Positions 46,018 through 57,482 are shown, numbered from the stretch's first letter. The stretch is 64,000 nt of DNA from Paralvinella palmiformis (GCA_025642065.1 JAODUP010000107.1:534501-598500); one strand, 5' to 3'. Notes: a model not told the origin generated them from the sequence alone. Numbers and translations are program-made.

Positions 46018-46200
46018 GGGCGGCCCATGGACTAATTGGTAGCGTAGTTGGTCACAGAACTATAGCACCCGGGTTCAAACCCCGGCCGGACTATGCCAGA
46101 AGGCTGTTTCATCTTCCACTTCGCCTCATTACCGCTGGAGGTCGCTCGGCCCATTTAGCATACACTGTGCATACACAAAAGTGGCCGTAGAACATCAACA
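46018..46200 (+). mobile_element. SINE-A copy, head type 2
   Basis: gcggcccatggactaattgg, gggttcaaaccccggccgga and ctatgccagaaggctgtttc, then the standard body. Confidence 0.88.
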
Positions 46201-46321
46201 TTTACACATTTTACATTTACTAAATTAAATGGACTCTCCAATATAGTGGCAGGTGTCAGAACATTGCGCTGAATGTTTCCAGGTTACGGCTTTAAAACTG
46301 ACTCAATCCTATTTAAATAAC

Positions 46322-46368
<47 letters not shown>

Positions 46369-47019
46369 CGATGATTTACGAGCCATTTAAAGGGCCTTTA
46401 AAGAGAAATTATACGATAGCATAGAGTGAACGGGTAGAAGTGTTTACACGAAAGTTTACTGAACAAAAATTAGACGACATTTAAATATTAATTTGTGTAC
46501 ATTCAATTTATCTTGTAACATGATGACAATGTAATTATGGTCATTTAAGACGTCCATTATTAACGAGAAGTTAAAATGATATTTGATGAAATGTTATTGT
46601 AAAGTTTCAGTTACAGAAGTGACATCGCTGATCACTTCTTTAGAATTATGTCACTGTTTACTAGTTTAGAAACATATTACTTATAAATAATTATGTATTG
46701 ATAAAACTTTTAAAGTGTGTGTGTGTTTATGTGTGTGTGTGTTTATGTGTGTGTGTGTGTGTGGGGGGGGGGTTAATTATCGGTAAACAACTTAAATACA
46801 GAGTTATTTCAAAAAAATTGAATATGCAATCAGAAAACCATTTCTGCATTCGGAAGTCCTGCACCTGTGCCATGATGCCACCTGTGTCACATGGCATTCG
46901 ATTTCATGATGCCGACGCTAAGCGAGACCACTTGAGCTCAAGATGACACGACTAAGAGCTTAATAATTCAGCTTAAGTAATGAGTACAAACATAGTGGTG
47001 GTTATGCAATATATACGAG
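46201..47019. other. gene-free stretch with microsatellites
   Basis: (AAT)n at 46320-46366; TG tract and G run at 46713-46773. No gene recognised. Confidence 0.5.
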
Positions 47020-47180
47020 CCTTCCTATGGCTTAGTCGTAAGAGAGCTGCGCTTCAAAACTCAAGATCGTGAGTTCGAATCTTGCTGAAACCTGTGTTTG
47101 TGGGATGCGTTTCACCAAGGAATCGTCCCTCAACCATATGTCGCAAGTGTAGCCATCACCCGGACTAAAAATAAACCCGC
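47020..47180 (+). mobile_element. SINE-B copy
   Basis: cttcctatggcttagtcgta, gagttcgaatcttgctgaaa, cctgtgtttgtgggatgcgt. Confidence 0.7.
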
Positions 47181-47321
47181 ACAAAATAATTCCATTTTTC
47201 GGTTGGGATAAGGCTTTACCATTGTCCTCAATGGCGGCTAGTCCTCAAATAACCTTCGATCGGGTATCTCCTCGTTTGACTCGCCTGAAGCAATTAAAAT
47301 TAGCTTTTTGTAAATAGATGA

Positions 47322-47849
47322 CTAATACTCTTCCATATTCCCAAATAAATAGTCGTAAATGGATGACAGTGAAGCGGTCAAGAGAAGATGCTCTACCAAA
47401 CTACTTCTGAACTTCACAGTTAATTCCACGATGCCGTCGAGTTTTTTGGCCAATATGAGAACATAGCCACAGTTCTCCATCTGACCGTGAGCTCTGTAAC
47501 AAACAAACACACTCCCGAGTCATGTCTCATTACTGCATTTTCTCACAGAAAGGTCTCCTTAATTTTATTTAATCGTTCGTTGTTGTTTTGTTGTGTTTTT
47601 TGGTTTTGTTTTGTTTGAACTGTCAGATGTGTTCAATGAAAAACACAGCAGATCACGTACCACTATTTCTGGTATTCCATAATGTCCAAGTGGTCTTCAC
47701 CGTAACGCTGTTACTAACTATAATCATTTTGTGATTCATATGTTGTGTGTGTTTTCTTAAAATAGAAATGCTAATCTCTAATATTCCATCGTACCCACGA
47801 TGGTCCCTTTGTTTTCTAGAATATCGGTTTGAGCTGGAACTCCGTTGTA
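47322..47849 (-). CDS. candidate exons of an unidentified gene
   Basis: Exon-like segment 47849-47795 follows a strong acceptor (tgttttttcag) and ends GTGG|GTACGA. A second begins after gtttgtttgttacag at about 47493 and is open to TAA at 47322. If the second starts two bases later, at the ct of agag|ct, the two join in frame. They then read [18 protein letters not shown], then [20 protein letters not shown], ending [13 protein letters not shown]. Another AG/GT-bounded segment at 47707-47661 is not compatible with that frame. I do not recognise the protein. It is non-repetitive and between low-complexity tracts, so this could be the last exons of a real gene whose upstream exons lie beyond 48 kb. 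Confidence 0.3.
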
Positions 47850-47892
47850 CTGAAAAAACACAAAAACCGTTGTTTAATAAACGAGCTTGAAT

Positions 47893-48008
<116 letters not shown>

Positions 48009-48183
48009 GAGTGCCTTTAGATTGTTCCCATTCTTTACTCCTCAGCGTATTTTGGCTTCGAACCAAAACTCGCCGTCTAAGATACAAAACTTGTTTGTAT
48101 CCAGAAATCAGTTCTCGAAGTGATTGTCTCAAAATAGCCTACTGTTAGCACCGAGCTATCATAACAAAATGAATGTAAACGTT

Positions 48184-48345
48184 TACCGTTTTGAGACCAC
48201 CCTCGTGCACATGATAGGCTAAATGGGTCGCCGAGCGACTTCCGACGGAAACGAGACAAATTGAAAGATGAAACAGCCCTCAGTTCAGACCTAGCCCGTG
48301 CGGTGTTTTAACCCAGGTGCAGTACTATTTAGGCCGTAGAGATGC
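48184..48345 (-). mobile_element. SINE-A copy, head type 2, diverged
   Basis: ggcatctctacggcctaaat, ctgggttaaaacaccgcacg, then the body. Confidence 0.75.
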
Positions 48346-49069
48346 CTCCATAGCATATAGCCGTGTACTAACTGACCATTGTTTACCTGGTAAAGATCCA
48401 GAGTCTATTCTGGAATCAAAATTTATCCACTAATACGCCATTAATCGCCCCCCCCCCCGAGAGTTTTTCCAGCCACCTGACTGACTTAACTCCTTAAAGG
48501 TCATCAGAGACTGTTTTTTAACAGTTTGTGGAGGCCAAAGCAGTTCGATTTACGCCGTGACCCATCTTGGCTTAAGAGGAAGAATTTCCGCGTTTGGTAT
48601 CCATAGTAAACAATCGAATTAAAGCCCACTCTCCCGCCCAGGATCAAGGTCATTAGCAACTCGACGGCATAATTAGCTCTCAGTTTTAATTAGGAACGGG
48701 TTAATAAGGTCGGTGGGAGGGGGGAGTTACAGAGGATAAAAACGGCTACGATCATGATAATAATAACAACAGCTTCAGCAACAACAACAATAATAACAAC
48801 AATAACGACAACAACGTAAGTTGTTAATCTCAACGGATATAAATGAGATGTGTTTATTCTTAAATGTGGTCGTCAAATAAAGTATCACGTCGGTTTTTTT
48901 TTTCTAATTTAAGGAAGACATTTATAGTTTGACCTTCAAGTTGCTTCAAGGTGAGAACGTAAAAGACGTCTCGTGAATGAAGAATGACGGGGGGGGGGAG
49001 TTTTAAGCAAATGCTAAATGCGTATTAATGTAGATCCAATCAAGTTTCTTTACTATCTGCAGGAGGCTA
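48346..49069. other. gene-free stretch
   Basis: C run at 48450-48458 and CAA-rich stretch near 48770-48815. No gene recognised. Confidence 0.45.
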
Positions 49070-49260
49070 ATCGAATAGCCCAATGGTGAGAGTACTGCGT
49101 GGCACAACTCCAGGTCGTGGGTTCGAATCTGACTCACACCTATATTTGAGGGATACTACTCTAAGGAGTCACCATTTGGCCGTAAGGTGTGACCACGGTC
49201 GTGGGCAAATAATTAAATTCAACGCGTTACTACCATCAGCCATTCATTCAAAGATGCTGA
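49070..49260 (+). mobile_element. SINE-B copy
   Basis: cgaatagcccaatggtgaga, gggttcgaatctgactcaca, cctatatttgagggatac, accatttggccgta. Confidence 0.7.
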
Positions 49261-49396
49261 ACACTGACGTCACAACCTCAATACCGGGATCAGGGTATTC
49301 CCCCCCCTCGACAGATGCGGTTATCTCGATTAAGTTTAGCTAGACGACGGGTCGCTATTACTGTACTGGAATATCTTACACCCAACTTTCATATGC

Positions 49397-49433
49397 ACAC
49401 ACACACACACGCACACACACACACACACACACG

Positions 49434-49471
<38 letters not shown>
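49397..49471. repeat. (CA)n/(TA)n microsatellite
   Basis: CA tract with CG interruptions followed by TA. Confidence 0.97.
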
Positions 49472-49472
<1 letters not shown>

Positions 49473-49747
49473 CAAATTTCCAACTAGGGTTTTGTATCCC
49501 ATTGACATCTATGTTTAGGGGATGGTATAGCTTAAACACTGGACATGTGTCCGACTAAAGTTTTCACTCAATTACTCAATCACTCACTAATAGCTTACGA
49601 ATGTAATCAGTAAAAATTTGCGATGGGGGGGTCGTTGATTGTCGCAAAAATCGTGAAGTAACAATGGCCGTCAATTTGTCGCTAAAATAGTAGGTCGGTT
49701 AGTCGTTTAACTATCTAATAAAGCAAATTTTGTTTAAATTCCTGATT
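49472..49747. other. gene-free stretch
   Basis: 49540-49590 (cactggacatgtgtccga ... actcaatcactcac) resembles a SINE-B tail. Confidence 0.4.
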
Positions 49748-49947
49748 TATCCGCGGTCTAACGGTAGCGCGTTGGATCACAGATCACTATCACCTGAGTT
49801 CGTATCTCGGCTTGGGCATATCTGAAAGTCGTTTCATCGTTGACTTCGCTTCATTACCTTTGGAGGGCGCTCGACCCATTTAGTCTACGATGTGCACAAA
49901 AGTGGCCGTAAAACACCAATCATCATAATCATCATCATCATCATCAG
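49748..49947 (+). mobile_element. SINE-A copy, head type 1
   Basis: cgcggtctaacggtagcgcg, body and (ATC)n tail. Confidence 0.9.
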
Positions 49948-50892
49948 TATTTTATCCAAACTAAATTAAATGGACGACAGCCATCCACGATACACCGCAG
50001 CTTAAAATGGCTGACTTCCATATGACTATTGTTAACCTAATTACATAAATTACTGGCCACATTTTGCCTGTCACCGGCGAAGACAACCAAACGAAGTGAT
50101 CTGGTCGGAATATACAGTTGGTCATATAACAAGGGTGTCGGCTAACAGAGGGTTTACTGTATGTTTGTTCCCGGATTAAAACAAACCAGAATCGGGTTCG
50201 TTCGCTAAGAGGGCGCCACGAATCCATTTCTCCGACGTGGCGAATCGAAACGGTTCTAGACGACTTTGGTACGAATTAGACTCGATACAAATGGAACCGG
50301 CTAAACGAGTGACGTCTATTTAATCGGTTCCCTATGAACGCAAGGCCGAGAAGGCCGACCGTACTTGGCTAATACCGTACCCTGGCACGAAATGGTACCA
50401 CGAACATCGTCCTCCGACATGATCGATGCCATTACGCGTACCGTAGCCGAAAGGTCGGTTTGGCTTAACGCTGTAGATATATACAAATGTTTCCGATATC
50501 TAAAGGTTAGCGTGCCGGGAGTGGATCTCGAATATAAACAAGTAACCGTAACCGCCAAACGGAAAGGATAACATGGTATAGTTCGCCGAACGATCTCGGC
50601 GGAGTGCTTTGTTCCGGACGGCCGCCAGAGGTCGCCAGTTGTCCATTAGGGGAACAGCTCAAAAGGCGAAGAAACTGTTGGTTAATCGTGTTCACTCGTC
50701 CCACATCGCCAACCCGCCGATCCGTGACTAGAACGTGTTACAACGGGATTGTTATGATGAAGTCGATTGTTAAAACGATTCCTTGTAAGTCCAAAATATA
50801 TCATATTAAATCTATTCATATTTTATACATTAAGTTTATAAAAACTGCGATTTTATGAAGCGATAAAGACATTACAATACGTGGATATTTTA
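49948..50892. other. CpG-richer gene-free stretch
   Basis: A pogo-like tip (minus strand TACAGTAAACCCTCTGTTAG) ends at about 50162. 50200-50720 has many CG dinucleotides and open frames on both strands (for example 50365-50571) but no domain or splice support. Confidence 0.35.
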
Positions 50893-51095
50893 ATTGCGCG
50901 TCCGCGGAAATTCACATCCCGAGCTGTAATCGCTTGCCATATAAGGCATCTTCATGAATATTCGGTTCTGTCCGTTTTCACTCGGGAAGTTCCGTGGATA
51001 CAGTTGTGTATTGACGTCATCAATATGTGCACGTTGTTATATAGTTTTGCTCGGTTATGGGGGGTGGGGGGTGGACGTCATTACTGTATGCGTGC
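50893..51095 (+). repeat. dispersed repeat family F, copy 2
   Basis: Matches 23590-23790 (tataaggcatcttcatgaat, gttgtgtattgacgtcatca, ttttgctcg). Confidence 0.7.
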
Positions 51096-51730
51096 CAACA
51101 CTGAGGATGCGTGCATATTCTGTTGTATAAATATTTTTTGTTAATTGGATGAAAACTCGAAATGCTCTTAGAAAACTGCTCACGCATACACGTCCATTTC
51201 ATGTCACATGTAAGTGTATAGCATTTATATGGGGATCCCTGGTAGAGAAGACTTTTGAATGTTTTAGTTATACAGTAATGGGAACCGGTGCTGAAATAAG
51301 TAAATATTTTAATACAAATAGGCGGATAACATGGACACTGTTGAATGGCCCTTTTCATAGATATCGGTAAACCTTGGTAAATGGACCGACCAATCAGGAG
51401 CTGGCTAGCTTTTAAGTCCTCTTTCGTAATAACGGTCATTGGGAGCAGTGATTTATAGTGGTTTATTCTATTAAAATCCTCGTTTGTTCACATACTGGTA
51501 TGTTATTAGATAACAATCAAATGCTATTATCTGTTTTTAACATATTAAAAGCGGATTAGTTAGTTGTGACTCTGAAAACATAATCAAGAATTAACTGCAT
51601 TGTGAGAAAATAATGTCTCCTCTTTGAGGGAGAATTCCTAGAGAGGATTTACTATTCACTAAAATAATCGTTCGTTCACTATCCCCAAAGACTATTTATA
51701 ACAAGACGTATTACTTCGCGTTTTAACATG
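51096..51730. other. gene-free stretch with CCAAT motif
   Basis: ccaatcaggagctggctagc at 51391 is matched in inverted orientation by sequence at 54411-54387. Otherwise unassigned. Confidence 0.4.
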
Positions 51731-52332
51731 GGGCGCCATTTTGAATTCATGGAGCGCCAGGGCCCTAGCGACCTGGAGGTAGACTGTCACGGACAGCTCC
51801 ATTCGTTAATATGGCGCCTAATGGCACTGGTTCATTCTGCGCCACTTTCGACTGCAGTAACAGAAAAAGTATGCACAAATAAAGACATCCCCGAAAGGAA
51901 ATAAAAGCTAGTGTAAAAATGTTATATGATCTGGCTTTTTAAAAATAAATTTAATAAAGGATATTTAAAAAATAAGCATAACAATTTGAAGTAGACACGC
52001 CCCTATTTGACTTGACCCATTCAGTAGGCCCAAGTAGGATCTATCTAGATCCATATTTGTTTCAGACAAAATCTTATTAAATTTTATTGAACAATATCAA
52101 CCTATTAATCACAAAATGGGTATGTAAGATATACATAAGCTTACAGTTACTGAAGATGTTATGGGCGGGAGGTATATTTTACTTTATTATTGTTAATAAT
52201 ATAATTGGACTTCTAAAATTACATTACTATAATCAGATAATTTTTCCCTAATTACAATAATTATAAGTAGCTGAGTATTTACATGATCACCTCCATCCAT
52301 ATTTATTTTTAAACGTAAGCAATTCGTACTTA

Positions 52333-52333
52333 T

Positions 52334-52397
<64 letters not shown>
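52333..52397. repeat. (TA)n microsatellite
   Basis: Pure TA tract inside the candidate THAP-type element. Confidence 0.97.
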
Positions 52398-52399
<2 letters not shown>

Positions 52400-53041
52400 A
52401 CTTCTATTTATAATTTAAATGTTATGAAATTAATTATTAAATATCTCAACTAGTGGTAGAAACATTCATTTTGTTATTTTTTCTATTGACAGAAGTAAAA
52501 GATAGGTTATTAATTGTTGTCGTTCAGATATATTATGAGCAAAGATTTAAATTACTTGAATACTAATTGTAGAATGTATATGATATGCATTTCACTGAAA
52601 CGGAATTCATGAACCAGACAACTTATCTAGAATGCTATTCAAACTATTTTTGATGTACCAAATCCACCGCATGCATCCACTGAAATCAAAGAGGAAGGTA
52701 TTAACAGATAGGAGACCTATACAGGAGACAGGGCCAGCTGTGATGGTAATTAATATTTATAAATATTAATGGTGAAAATTGGTATTATAAAATTAATTAA
52801 ATAAGAAACAAGGCATCAAATGTCACCCCATTTCATATCTTAATACAAAAAAGGATTACCAGCACCTGAATTAGTACTTGAATGTTCAGCTCATGTGCTT
52901 TAATTGGTATACTTCTCTTCATAACTTAAATGCATATCAAATCAAATTCTTTAACCAACTTGAAAAAGGAAAACATGTGTTTACACATTGTGTATGCACT
53001 TGGTTCAAGTCATTATTTTACAAGGTATTGTTCTGTTTCAG

Positions 53042-53197
53042 TCCTTGAAGTTCTATGATGATGAGATACCATGTAAACAGGCCAATCTCTTGGTTACAGA
53101 TTTACTGGTGTTATCTGTTACAGTAGTCAATGCATGTGTCTATTACATCTCTGGGTATATTCTGTCTAACTTTAAACAGTTCACTGATCTGGACTAA
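53042..53197 (+). CDS. exon-like segment, transposase C-terminus-like
   Basis: A strong acceptor (tattgttctgtttcag) precedes a 51-codon open segment ending in TAA. It contains a hydrophobic stretch (LLVTDLLVLSVTVVNACVYY) then ISGYIL. It is the cleanest exon signature in the 51.7-53.9 kb element. It could be the last exon of a domesticated gene; without homology search its product stays unidentified. Confidence 0.4.
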   Translation, partial: SLKFYDDEIPCKQANLLVTDLLVLSVTVVNACVYYISGYILSNFKQFTDLD

Positions 53198-53934
53198 ATG
53201 TCATATTTTTGTAGTAGTGGTTGTTTAGAGCTGGAAGCAATTTGGTTATTCTGTCCATTTGATAACAATTAAATGACAGATTGTAACTATAGATGAACCC
53301 GTGGCACAAGAGATTTGATGCCGCTTATTGTATGAAAGTACTAATTTCTCTATCTCTAACATGTTAACGCAAACATAAACATTGTTAATATTCCATGTAT
53401 ATTCTTTGTTCTCAGCTGGGCAGGCCTATATTGCATGGTCTATATTATTGAGGTGTAGACTTTAAATGAACTTATAATTTTTTAAGTTAATATATGATAA
53501 ACGGACATGATGAATATATGGTGAATTGTGTTATGGTTGCGTTATAATAGCTGTATATATCATTATATGTATATATCCAAATAAATACAAATTTATGGAC
53601 TATGATAAACTGACATGATGAAAGTATGTTTGTATGCATTTACCTCATATATACCTAATTGTTTTCATTAAAAGATGTCCACACACAAAGCTGTGAAATA
53701 ACCCTTAAACCACGTTCAATTATTTTCTGATCAGCTGTCAAGTGATCGCAAATTGTAGGCTATGAATTAATTAAGTGACTGGGCTGTGAAATCACTTAAT
53801 TATTTATTTACAGTTTCAGAGCTTCGTTTCCTTCAATATCATGTGTGAACAATTAAAGTGTTTATTAATAAATTGTTTATCTGAGAAATACCTCCGGTCG
53901 CTGGAGGCGCCACTGGTTCAAAATTCAACATGGC

Positions 53935-54708
53935 GCGGCAAGAGTAACGCCTCTCTATATTTAAGCTCTCTGCTATCCCTTCGCTTCAAATTTGTTGCTT
54001 AACATAAAAGGTATAGCTAAGCTTATAATATAAAAAAATTAACTCATAACTTATTTATAACTGGATTAACAAAAGGGACAGATTATATTGCTTTCTCAGA
54101 TGAAAAAAACTAAACATTTGAAATACACACGGCTATTTCGTATTATCAAGGTCACATTGGTTCCACTGTCAAATATAAATTTAATTGATATCTCATGTAT
54201 TTGTGGCAAACATTAGGATATTTTAGAGAGAAGGTGTTTCGCCGGATTAACATAAAGTATTAAAACATATTTTTAATAAACTTACCTACTTTCATTATTC
54301 CGGAAAAAGACTGTGGCTATATCCAGAGCCGGTGTTTTCTGACCTAGCTGAAAGTAGTTCACTTGGATTCTTGTCATCGGGGACAAAAGCTAGCCAGACT
54401 CTGATTGGCCAGTTCTAAATATACTTCGGGTATCTTCGGAATGAAATGGACAATTTAGAACAAACGAAAGGGTATCAGTAAGACACTAACGATGTTTTTA
54501 TGTTTTTTGTCAGACAAATACGGAGTGAGTCCAGAGACATAAAACGAGTCAGGTTACAAGCACCTGAGAATCCTGCAAAAACGTACACCCCCACATAGCT
54601 ATATATACTCATCAGCCTTGAGGTAGCCTACGCACAAAAAGTGGAGGCAAATAAAAAAACACCATAGCTCGTAGTTAAAAACACGTACCTGCCGTTCAAT
54701 AGTAGGTT

Positions 54709-54712
<4 letters not shown>
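53935..54712. other. gene-free stretch with a possible minus-strand first exon
   Basis: On the minus strand an ATG at 54377 opens 30 codons (MTRIQVNYFQLGQKTPALDI...) ending at a strong donor AG|GTAAGT at 54286. A CCAAT motif lies about 30 bases upstream. A possible acceptor (atttgacag) follows near 54170 and would keep the frame. Too short to identify. Confidence 0.25.

Positions 54713-54775
<63 letters not shown>
54713..54775. repeat. (TA)n microsatellite
   Basis: Pure TA tract. Confidence 0.97.
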
Positions 54776-54778
<3 letters not shown>

Positions 54779-54784
54779 AGATAA

Positions 54785-55095
54785 GTACCTTGACACCACA
54801 GTTTACATTCAGCAGTAATTTGCTGTGGCTCAAAGGTAACCTATACATAAAATCATTTCAAAACCACAGATGCTGATCCCAGCTCCATTCTGGATTCGAA
54901 TAGCTAAACAAATCCTACCTACATCAACCACACGGATAGAGGTCCGATATGTTCGGCGTCGTCAAGTTGTTGTTTGATCGGGGTGAAAATGTATACCTTT
55001 TGTGGGCTCTCGGCGAGCCAACCAACATAACAGTTTAAGTTGAGAACATGAAAAACGCGTGTCGTGTACACTACCTATATGTGGAAGCATTTGTG
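54785..55095 (-). repeat. dispersed repeat family E, inverted copy
   Basis: The reverse complement matches 9740-9930 (attcgaatccagaatgg, gtaaactgtggtgtcaa) and the E3 extension of 15588-15680 (aacagttta, tgtgtacactaccta). Confidence 0.65.
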
Positions 55096-55140
55096 TGCGT
55101 GCGTGCGTGCGTGCGTGTTCCTGCGTTCCGTTGCGCATAG

Positions 55141-55730
55141 CACAAGTGAACCCTAGTAATCCGATACCCAATCGTTCGGAACTTTCAATAATCCGACTAC
55201 TAATTGTATTAGTACATACATAATACTCCCCAATAAATGTTAAACACTTGTATTCCGACATCTAAGGATCCGTTTGGATGGGGTGGGGTGTGGGGTTAAT
55301 TGTGACTTCTAGAAAATCAATAGTTGATGGCAAACAGGCAATTTAAACCGCCTCTATGACCTAGTGGGTAAGAGCGTGGGACGTTCTTACTCATGGTCAT
55401 GCTGTACGGGAGGCCGGAGGTTCGAATCCCGGCCGTGGTACTATAGTAGGAGTGTTTCATCCAACCAGGCAACTGGGAAGGTTTTCTCCACCATATCTTG
55501 TAAATTATAAATTTATTTAGAATTATTCCCCATGATGGAGTATTATATCACAGACCATATTGGCTCTCCCTCATTTCAGGTAACTAAGCCACGTAAAATA
55601 ACTGCCATTTCGGCCGTTATTATAACTGTTATTGTAATTTACCTTCTATTCGGTGGGTTATAATTTTCGATTGTCCGACACCGACCTGATCCGGCGGATG
55701 TCGGAATACCGAGGTCTAACCTGTATCAAC
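55141..55730. mobile_element. pogo/Tigger-like MITE, carrying SINE-C
   Basis: The left tip gtgaaccctagtaatccgat and the inverted right tip aggttagacctcggtattcc are related inverted ends, each followed by gtccgac/atccgac blocks. A SINE-C lies inside. Confidence 0.45.
55346..55640 (+). mobile_element. SINE-C copy, long form
   Basis: gcctctatgacctagtgggt starts the head; ggttcgaatcccggccgtgg is box B-like, about 70 bases on, with an unusually long spacer. Then come tactatagtagg, catccaaccaggcaa and an AT-rich body ending aactgccatttcggccgtta. The copy at 33130 lacks most of the AT-rich middle. Confidence 0.75.
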
Positions 55731-55912
55731 AGTACAGTCTGGGCGCGTGTAGATGTGGCCATTTATTTCCCCCCCCCCCTCCTCCTCCTCCCTCAACGTG
55801 TTATCCCAAAACAGAGATATCGAACACGTTCTACGTCTTAAGTATCTCAATAAGTCGCTGATGATGAAGAAATTGACCTCCTACAGTAGCCCGCCTCCAA
55901 TACACAGACATG

Positions 55913-55994
55913 CAGACGGACGGACGGACGGACGGACGGACGGACGGACGGACGGACGGACGGACGGACGGACGGACGGACGGACGGACGGACG

Positions 55995-56030
<36 letters not shown>

Positions 56031-56125
56031 AACAAACAGACACACAAACATACAGACATACAGACCGACAGACAGACAAACAGACACACAAACACACAGA
56101 CAGACAGACAGACAGACAGACATCT
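55913..56125. repeat. (CGGA)n / (CAGA)n microsatellite
   Basis: About 21 CGGA units followed by CAGA/CAAA units. Open frames through it are artefacts. Confidence 0.98.
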
Positions 56126-56571
56126 GACTACCCCGTAGCATTCTAACCCGTGTAAGAGAACCCCCAAACATCAACATGGCGTATGTCGGTAGAACGTTAC
56201 TTAACCAGGATACGGATCCTTGAGTGAATTTCGGACAAAAGAAATCTGATTTATTGACGCCCCACACTTCAAACATCCAGATAGCGGCTCGTTATCTGAG
56301 TGTTCTGGACCAATCCGGACCACTTACGGCTCTCGTCGATGTTCGGTTTATCGTTGAGCCGACGGTGTCGCCATCTGCCGATAAAACCAAAGCCTCGAAG
56401 GTTTCAAGATATTGGAGATTAATATTGACGGAGATTAGACAACAATGGCGAGTCTCGTTTGGACGAGGATTTAAACAACTTATTTGTGGCTTATATATGA
56501 ACAAAGATATGATATATATGATAATAATATATAGATATATAAGTAATAGATAGATAGATAGATAGATAAAG

Positions 56572-56573
<2 letters not shown>
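56126..56573. other. gene-free stretch
   Basis: The minus strand has an open run ending in gagccGTAAGT near 56330, but no matching acceptor or domain. Confidence 0.35.

Positions 56574-56637
<64 letters not shown>
56574..56637. repeat. (TA)n microsatellite
   Basis: TA tract preceded by GATA units. Confidence 0.97.
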
Positions 56638-56643
<6 letters not shown>

Positions 56644-56959
56644 AGTACAGTCAATGTCAGTCAATGTCAGAGAGTCAGGACAATCGGTGTGTCATATAAA
56701 TGTCTAGTAAGAATCTTCGTGAATGTCTTGTCATTTAGCTTCATAAAGTGATCCTTCTTCTTATTAGATCGGATAATGTGTTCGGGATTGTTTATAATTA
56801 GGGCATAAATAGGGTATTATCTGGATCAGCATCGGAGATAGAGGATGATGTAATATAAAGATAGGGAGTTACGGTCCAGGTTAAATTATATAATATTTGA
56901 CAGAAATATTAATTATGTGTCTGTTAGAGTGTATTAGGACCGCGTTACCTGTTTGCTGT
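56638..56959. other. gene-free stretch
   Basis: Nothing recognised. Confidence 0.4.
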
Positions 56960-57144
56960 GATCATGATGATTGATGTTTTACGGCCATTTTTGTGCGCAT
57001 GGTAGGCTAAATGGGCCGAGCGACCTCCAAAGGTAATGAAGTGAAGTTAAATGAAATATCCTTCAGATATGCCCACGCCGAGATTCGAACACGGGTGTTA
57101 GTCATCTGTGATCCAACACACTACCGTTAGATCACGGAGGCGCC
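56960..57144 (-). mobile_element. SINE-A copy, head type 1
   Basis: Full minus-strand copy with gttcgaatctcggcgtgggc. Confidence 0.9.
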
Positions 57145-57180
57145 GCTGCTATTTGATCTGTTACATAGGTAAATGTACGT

Positions 57181-57355
57181 GTTGATGTTGTACTGCCACC
57201 TTTGTGCACAAGGTAGGCTAAATGGGCCGAGCGACCTCCAAAGGTAATGAGCCGAAGTGAAAGATGAAACACCCCTCTGACATAGCCCGGCTGGGGTTTG
57301 AACCCAGGTGCTATAGATCTCTGGCCAACCGCGCTACCATTTAGGCCACGGGATC
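57181..57355 (-). mobile_element. SINE-A copy, head type 2
   Basis: Minus strand cccgtggcctaaatggtagc, gggttcaaaccccagccggg, ctatgtcagaggggtgtttc, body. It lies 36 bases from a type 1 copy in the same orientation. Confidence 0.9.
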
Positions 57356-57432
57356 AGATTGCTATTATACACAGGAGGTAAATATCGTTGTGTGTGAGGC
57401 GTAAGACAAGATTTGAATGATGTACATCTCCC

Positions 57433-57434
<2 letters not shown>

Positions 57435-57479
<45 letters not shown>
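57435..57479. repeat. (CTG)15 trinucleotide repeat
   Basis: Fifteen uninterrupted CTG units, not inside any recognised exon. Confidence 0.97.

Positions 57480-57482
<3 letters not shown>

Larger units (their letters stand above)
51731..53934 (+). mobile_element. candidate P/THAP-type transposon remnant or THAP-derived gene
   Basis: Imperfect inverted ends: gcgccattttgaatt ... agcgacctggaggta at 51733-51782, and its counterpart (gcgccatgttgaatt ... agcgaccggaggta) reading back from 53936 to about 53890. Exon-like parts inside: (1) 51811-51868, ATG, encoding MAPNGTGSFCATFDCSNRK, like the first Cys-x4-Cys-x-N-R of a THAP zinc finger, then donor GTATGC. (2) 52631-52745, after tctag, encoding TIFDVPNPP and, one frame off, KSKRKVLTDRRPIQETGPAV, then donor GTAATT. 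(3) 53042-53197, after ttctgtttcag, encoding SLKFYDDEIP and NACVYYISGYILSNFKQF before a TAA, resembling the YIAGY block near the end of P-element-like transposases. The catalytic core is not seen. The frame break in part 2 favours a decayed or internally deleted element. The family assignment is inference from short motifs. Confidence 0.4.

Noticed and set aside
50365..50571. 68-codon gene in CpG-rich DNA
   Set aside because: Both strands are open by composition. No domain, splice site or relative recognised.
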